Source: an uncultured Spirochaetaceae bacterium (GTDB taxonomy: Bacteria; Spirochaetota; Spirochaetia; Treponematales; Treponemataceae). From it: DNA of 15,183 nucleotides. The stretch covers positions 1 through 15,183 of the forward strand of contig CACXDK010000333.1 of NCBI GenBank assembly GCA_902766345.1, written 5' to 3'. Positions within the stretch are counted from its first letter, which is position 1, and the number at the start of each line of letters is the position of its first letter. The notes under the pieces were generated by a model. The model had not been told where the DNA came from, made no database searches, and worked only from the letters and a program-made list of their open reading frames with translations. Shown here one piece after another: positions 13,436 through 15,183 of this stretch. Made by a program: the position numbers and the translations under genes.

Positions 13436-14581
13436 TTAAAGCTTAAATCCTTGTTTTGCTGCCATGACTATTTTTTTCTTGAGCAGGTTATTTTCGTTTT
13501 TAAGTCTGGTAATTTCAAACTGCTGCTGTTTTATAAGCTCTGAAAGTTCTCCAGCGGTTAAAGCTCCTGTTCCTGCAAGTTCTTCTACGTATGCCATTTT
13601 TGTATTGAAATCTTCAGCTGCTTCTTCACTTGCAAGATTGAAAGAATCATCTGCGGCTTCTGTTACATCATAGGCATCATCAAAAACAAGAGTCTCGGAC
13701 TGAATGATTTTATCTGCAATTCTGTAGATTGCCTGTCCAATGACTGACTGAGGCTTATATACAATAACTGGCAGTCGTGAAGCGAGTGCTTTATCCTGAG
13801 TAGAATCTCTGTATACAACTCCAAGATGTTCTATATCAAGTCCTAAATACTGCTGACAGGAGTGTCTTATTTTTATGGCTCTGTCTGCATCTTTTGGGTC
13901 ATCAATCATGTTCAGAACAAGACGAGGATGAAATCTTCGCATGCGCGAAATAAACAGTTCCGTGTTTTCAGGATCCCTTTTGTTAAGTTCTTCAACCAGA
14001 CGTGGAATGTATAGTCTTTGCAGGGATGAAGAATCTTTTCTTAAGGATTCCAGATATTCGTAAGCTTCAGATCCTCTTTTGTATGTGTTGTACATCATTC
14101 TGAATACGATATTTTTGAGGAAAAGGTATCCGTTAAGGGTTGCTGTTACTGTAGGTGCTGTTACTATTATGCCTTGTGGTGAAAGAAGAAACATGTCCAA
14201 AATTGTAAGATGGGTTCCTGCACCAAGGTCGAGAATGAGGTAATCTGCCTGAATGTTACAGAAGTTGTGAATCAAATCATTTTTTTTACTTGCTTTTAAA
14301 GATGTAAGTCCTGGAATTTCAGAGTCACCTGCAATAAATGAAACATTCTTATAATCTGTCGGCAATATTAAATCTTCAAATTTGGTTTGTCCTGTAAGAT
14401 ATGTACCTATACCTTTTTTTGGTGCTGACTGACCTATGACAAGGTGAAGGTTTGATGCTCCTAAATCTAAATCGGCAAGAACGACTTTTTTCCCGGCTTG
14501 TCCAAGTGCAATTGCAAGGTTTGCACTTAAAAGACTTTTTCCTACGCCGCCTTTACCGCTGGCTACTGGTATTATCTGCAT
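13436..14581 (-). CDS. MinD/FlhG/ParA-like P-loop ATPase with C-terminal coiled-coil tail
   Basis: 381 residues from ATG 14581. The SIMIBI-class ATPase core (1-295) has the deviant Walker A GKGGVGKS with signature Lys10 and Lys15, Walker A' ADLDLGASNLH (Asp37/Asp39) and hydrophobic Walker B YLILDLGAG (Asp118). It resembles FlhG/MinD-like proteins that place flagella or organise cell poles, but no MinD-type C-terminal amphipathic membrane helix or FlhG activation motif is evident. After an acidic linker (about 300-342) comes a predicted coiled coil (343-375, heptad-like ELSELIKQQQ and ITRLKNENNLLKKK), unusual for MinD and suggesting dimer or partner binding. The frame is open to 14971, but that extension overlaps the divergent peptidase gene and is not family-like; residue 1 gives the standard MQIIPVASGKGG start. 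It is followed by lgt after one base. Role in flagellar or envelope positioning is inferred. Confidence 0.9.
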   Translation of the reverse strand: MQIIPVASGKGGVGKSLLSANLAIALGQAGKKVVLADLDLGASNLHLVIGQSAPKKGIGTYLTGQTKFEDLILPTDYKNVSFIAGDSEIPGLTSLKASKKNDLIHNFCNIQADYLILDLGAGTHLTILDMFLLSPQGIIVTAPTVTATLNGYLFLKNIVFRMMYNTYKRGSEAYEYLESLRKDSSSLQRLYIPRLVEELNKRDPENTELFISRMRRFHPRLVLNMIDDPKDADRAIKIRHSCQQYLGLDIEHLGVVYRDSTQDKALASRLPVIVYKPQSVIGQAIYRIADKIIQSETLVFDDAYDVTEAADDSFNLASEEAAEDFNTKMAYVEELAGTGALTAGELSELIKQQQFEITRLKNENNLLKKKIVMAAKQGFKL

Positions 14582-14588
14582 GTGAAGG

Positions 14589-14617
14589 ATTATAACACAT
14601 TCTTTAAACTCTTGCAT
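14589..14617 (-). promoter_or_regulatory. Predicted promoter of the ATPase-lgt operon, leaderless arrangement
   Basis: On the minus strand a perfect TATAAT (14594-14589) lies 7 bases before the ATG, with 17 bases to ATGCAA (14617-14612), a weak -35 (3 of 6). No Shine-Dalgarno is present. The same hexamer read on the plus strand, TTGCAT, is the -35 of the divergent S41 peptidase promoter. Confidence 0.55.
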
Positions 14618-14640
14618 AGACATAAAAAACACCGTATTAT
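14612..14640 (+). promoter_or_regulatory. Predicted promoter of the S41 peptidase gene, leaderless arrangement
   Basis: TTGCAT (14612-14617), a 17-base spacer and TATTAT (14635-14640), with the ATG at 14647 6 bases beyond the -10. No Shine-Dalgarno is present. It shares its -35 hexamer with the oppositely directed ATPase-lgt promoter. Confidence 0.6.
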
Positions 14641-14646
14641 ATAAGA

Positions 14647-15183
14647 ATGGATAAAAAATCATTCTCGTTAAAGAAGTCTTTGTATATGACTTTCTGGATG
14701 TTTTTACTTGCTGTAGGTGCTTCTCAGTGCTTTGCTCAATCACAGACAGGGACTTCTGATCCAAGAACTGCTGACTTAAAAAGTGTTCGGAACAGACAGT
14801 ATTTAGAGATAATAAATTCACTGTACTATTATATCCAGCAGAATTATGTAGAGGAAGTTGACCCTGAAGTATTGTATCAGGGGGCATTAAAAGGAATGCT
14901 TGACAGTTTGAAAGATCCTCATTCTGCATACCTTTCAAAAGATGAATGGAGAAATCTTTCAGATACAACAACAGGCTCTTTTGGAGGCGTTGGGCTTTCT
15001 ATTTCAAAACCATCGGAAAATACTCCTGAAAAACCTGCTTATGTACTTGTTGCTCAGCCAATAGACGGCTCTCCTGGAGAACAGGCTGGCATTCAGAGTG
15101 GCGACCGCATTATAAAGATTGATGGCGTTGATACTTCTACAATTACAATGAATGAAGTTCTTGATATGCTGCGTGGAACTGTC
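14647..15183 (+). CDS. S41-family (C-terminal processing) peptidase, N-terminal part, cut by window edge
   Basis: The first 179 codons are in the window, with no stop before the edge. Residues 1-30 are a signal peptide with a basic start (KKSFSLKK), a hydrophobic core (SLYMTFWMFLLAVGAS) and probable cleavage at CFA|QS, so it acts in the periplasm. The N-terminal helical part (about 48-110) has YYYIQQNYVEEVDPEVLYQGALKGML and the typical SLKDPHSAYLS. A PDZ domain starts at about 112 (FGGVGLSIS) and continues through GSPGEQAGIQSGDRIIKIDG (141-160). These are the hallmarks of CtpA/Prc-like proteases that trim or degrade envelope proteins; the Ser/Lys catalytic dyad should lie beyond the window. 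The start at ATG 14647 fits the signal peptide and the promoter. It is divergent from the ATPase-lgt operon, 65 bases away. Confidence 0.92.
   Translation, partial: MDKKSFSLKKSLYMTFWMFLLAVGASQCFAQSQTGTSDPRTADLKSVRNRQYLEIINSLYYYIQQNYVEEVDPEVLYQGALKGMLDSLKDPHSAYLSKDEWRNLSDTTTGSFGGVGLSISKPSENTPEKPAYVLVAQPIDGSPGEQAGIQSGDRIIKIDGVDTSTITMNEVLDMLRGTV

Noticed and set aside
14582..14971. N-terminal extension of the MinD-like ATPase (130 extra residues)
   Set aside because: It lies antisense to the S41 peptidase start and signal peptide; the canonical Walker A N-terminus begins at Met 14581.

Overview
The window is AT-rich, densely packed bacterial DNA that looks like a spirochaete chromosome, most likely a host-associated Treponema. 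Support for this is the run cNMP-binding protein - MurB - CysRS - ECF sigma factor (from memory the T. pallidum order TP0089-TP0092, not checked here), an archaeal/spirochaete-type UMP kinase, and a two-domain PilZ protein of the kind found in spirochaetes. No rRNA, tRNA, CRISPR array, prophage or insertion sequence was seen.

Layout. (1) Positions 1-4714, minus strand: a tightly packed operon read from right to left, cysS -> ECF sigma factor -> zinc-finger anti-sigma -> membrane-anchored TIG/transglutaminase-like protein -> UMP kinase (cut by the left edge). The transglutaminase-like domain has Ala in place of the nucleophilic Cys. (2) 4778-8225, plus strand: murB, a double cyclic-nucleotide-binding-domain protein, a secreted protein of unknown function and an exported DUF192 protein. 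(3) 8220-10244, minus strand: a PilZ c-di-GMP receptor followed by a TPR protein. Their intrinsic terminator lies inside the 3' end of the convergent DUF192 gene. (4) 10364-12270, plus strand: two apparently monocistronic genes, a HAD phosphatase and a stand-alone AICAR transformylase. (5) 12271-12444: a convergent intergenic region filled by seven tandem 22-bp repeats built from two 11-bp odd palindromes. (6) 12445-14581, minus strand: a MinD/FlhG-like ATPase with a coiled-coil tail, one base upstream of lgt. (7) 14647-15183, plus strand: the start of a secreted S41 (C-terminal processing) peptidase, divergent from the ATPase.

How the genes fit together. Several concern the cell envelope (MurB, Lgt, S41 peptidase, sigma/anti-sigma/TIG module, two exported proteins) and second-messenger sensing (cNMP-binding protein, PilZ). 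The rest is translation and nucleotide metabolism (CysRS, UMP kinase, AICAR transformylase).

Two patterns deserve attention. First, six transcription-unit heads (murB, PilZ, HAD, AICAR transformylase, ATPase, S41 peptidase) each have a -10 hexamer only 6-8 bases before the ATG with exactly a 17-base spacer to a -35-like hexamer, and no usable Shine-Dalgarno. This predicts leaderless mRNAs, whereas most downstream operon genes carry GGAG/AAGG-type sites. Second, the 22-bp palindromic array between the AICAR transformylase and lgt genes is unlike its surroundings and has no obvious explanation.
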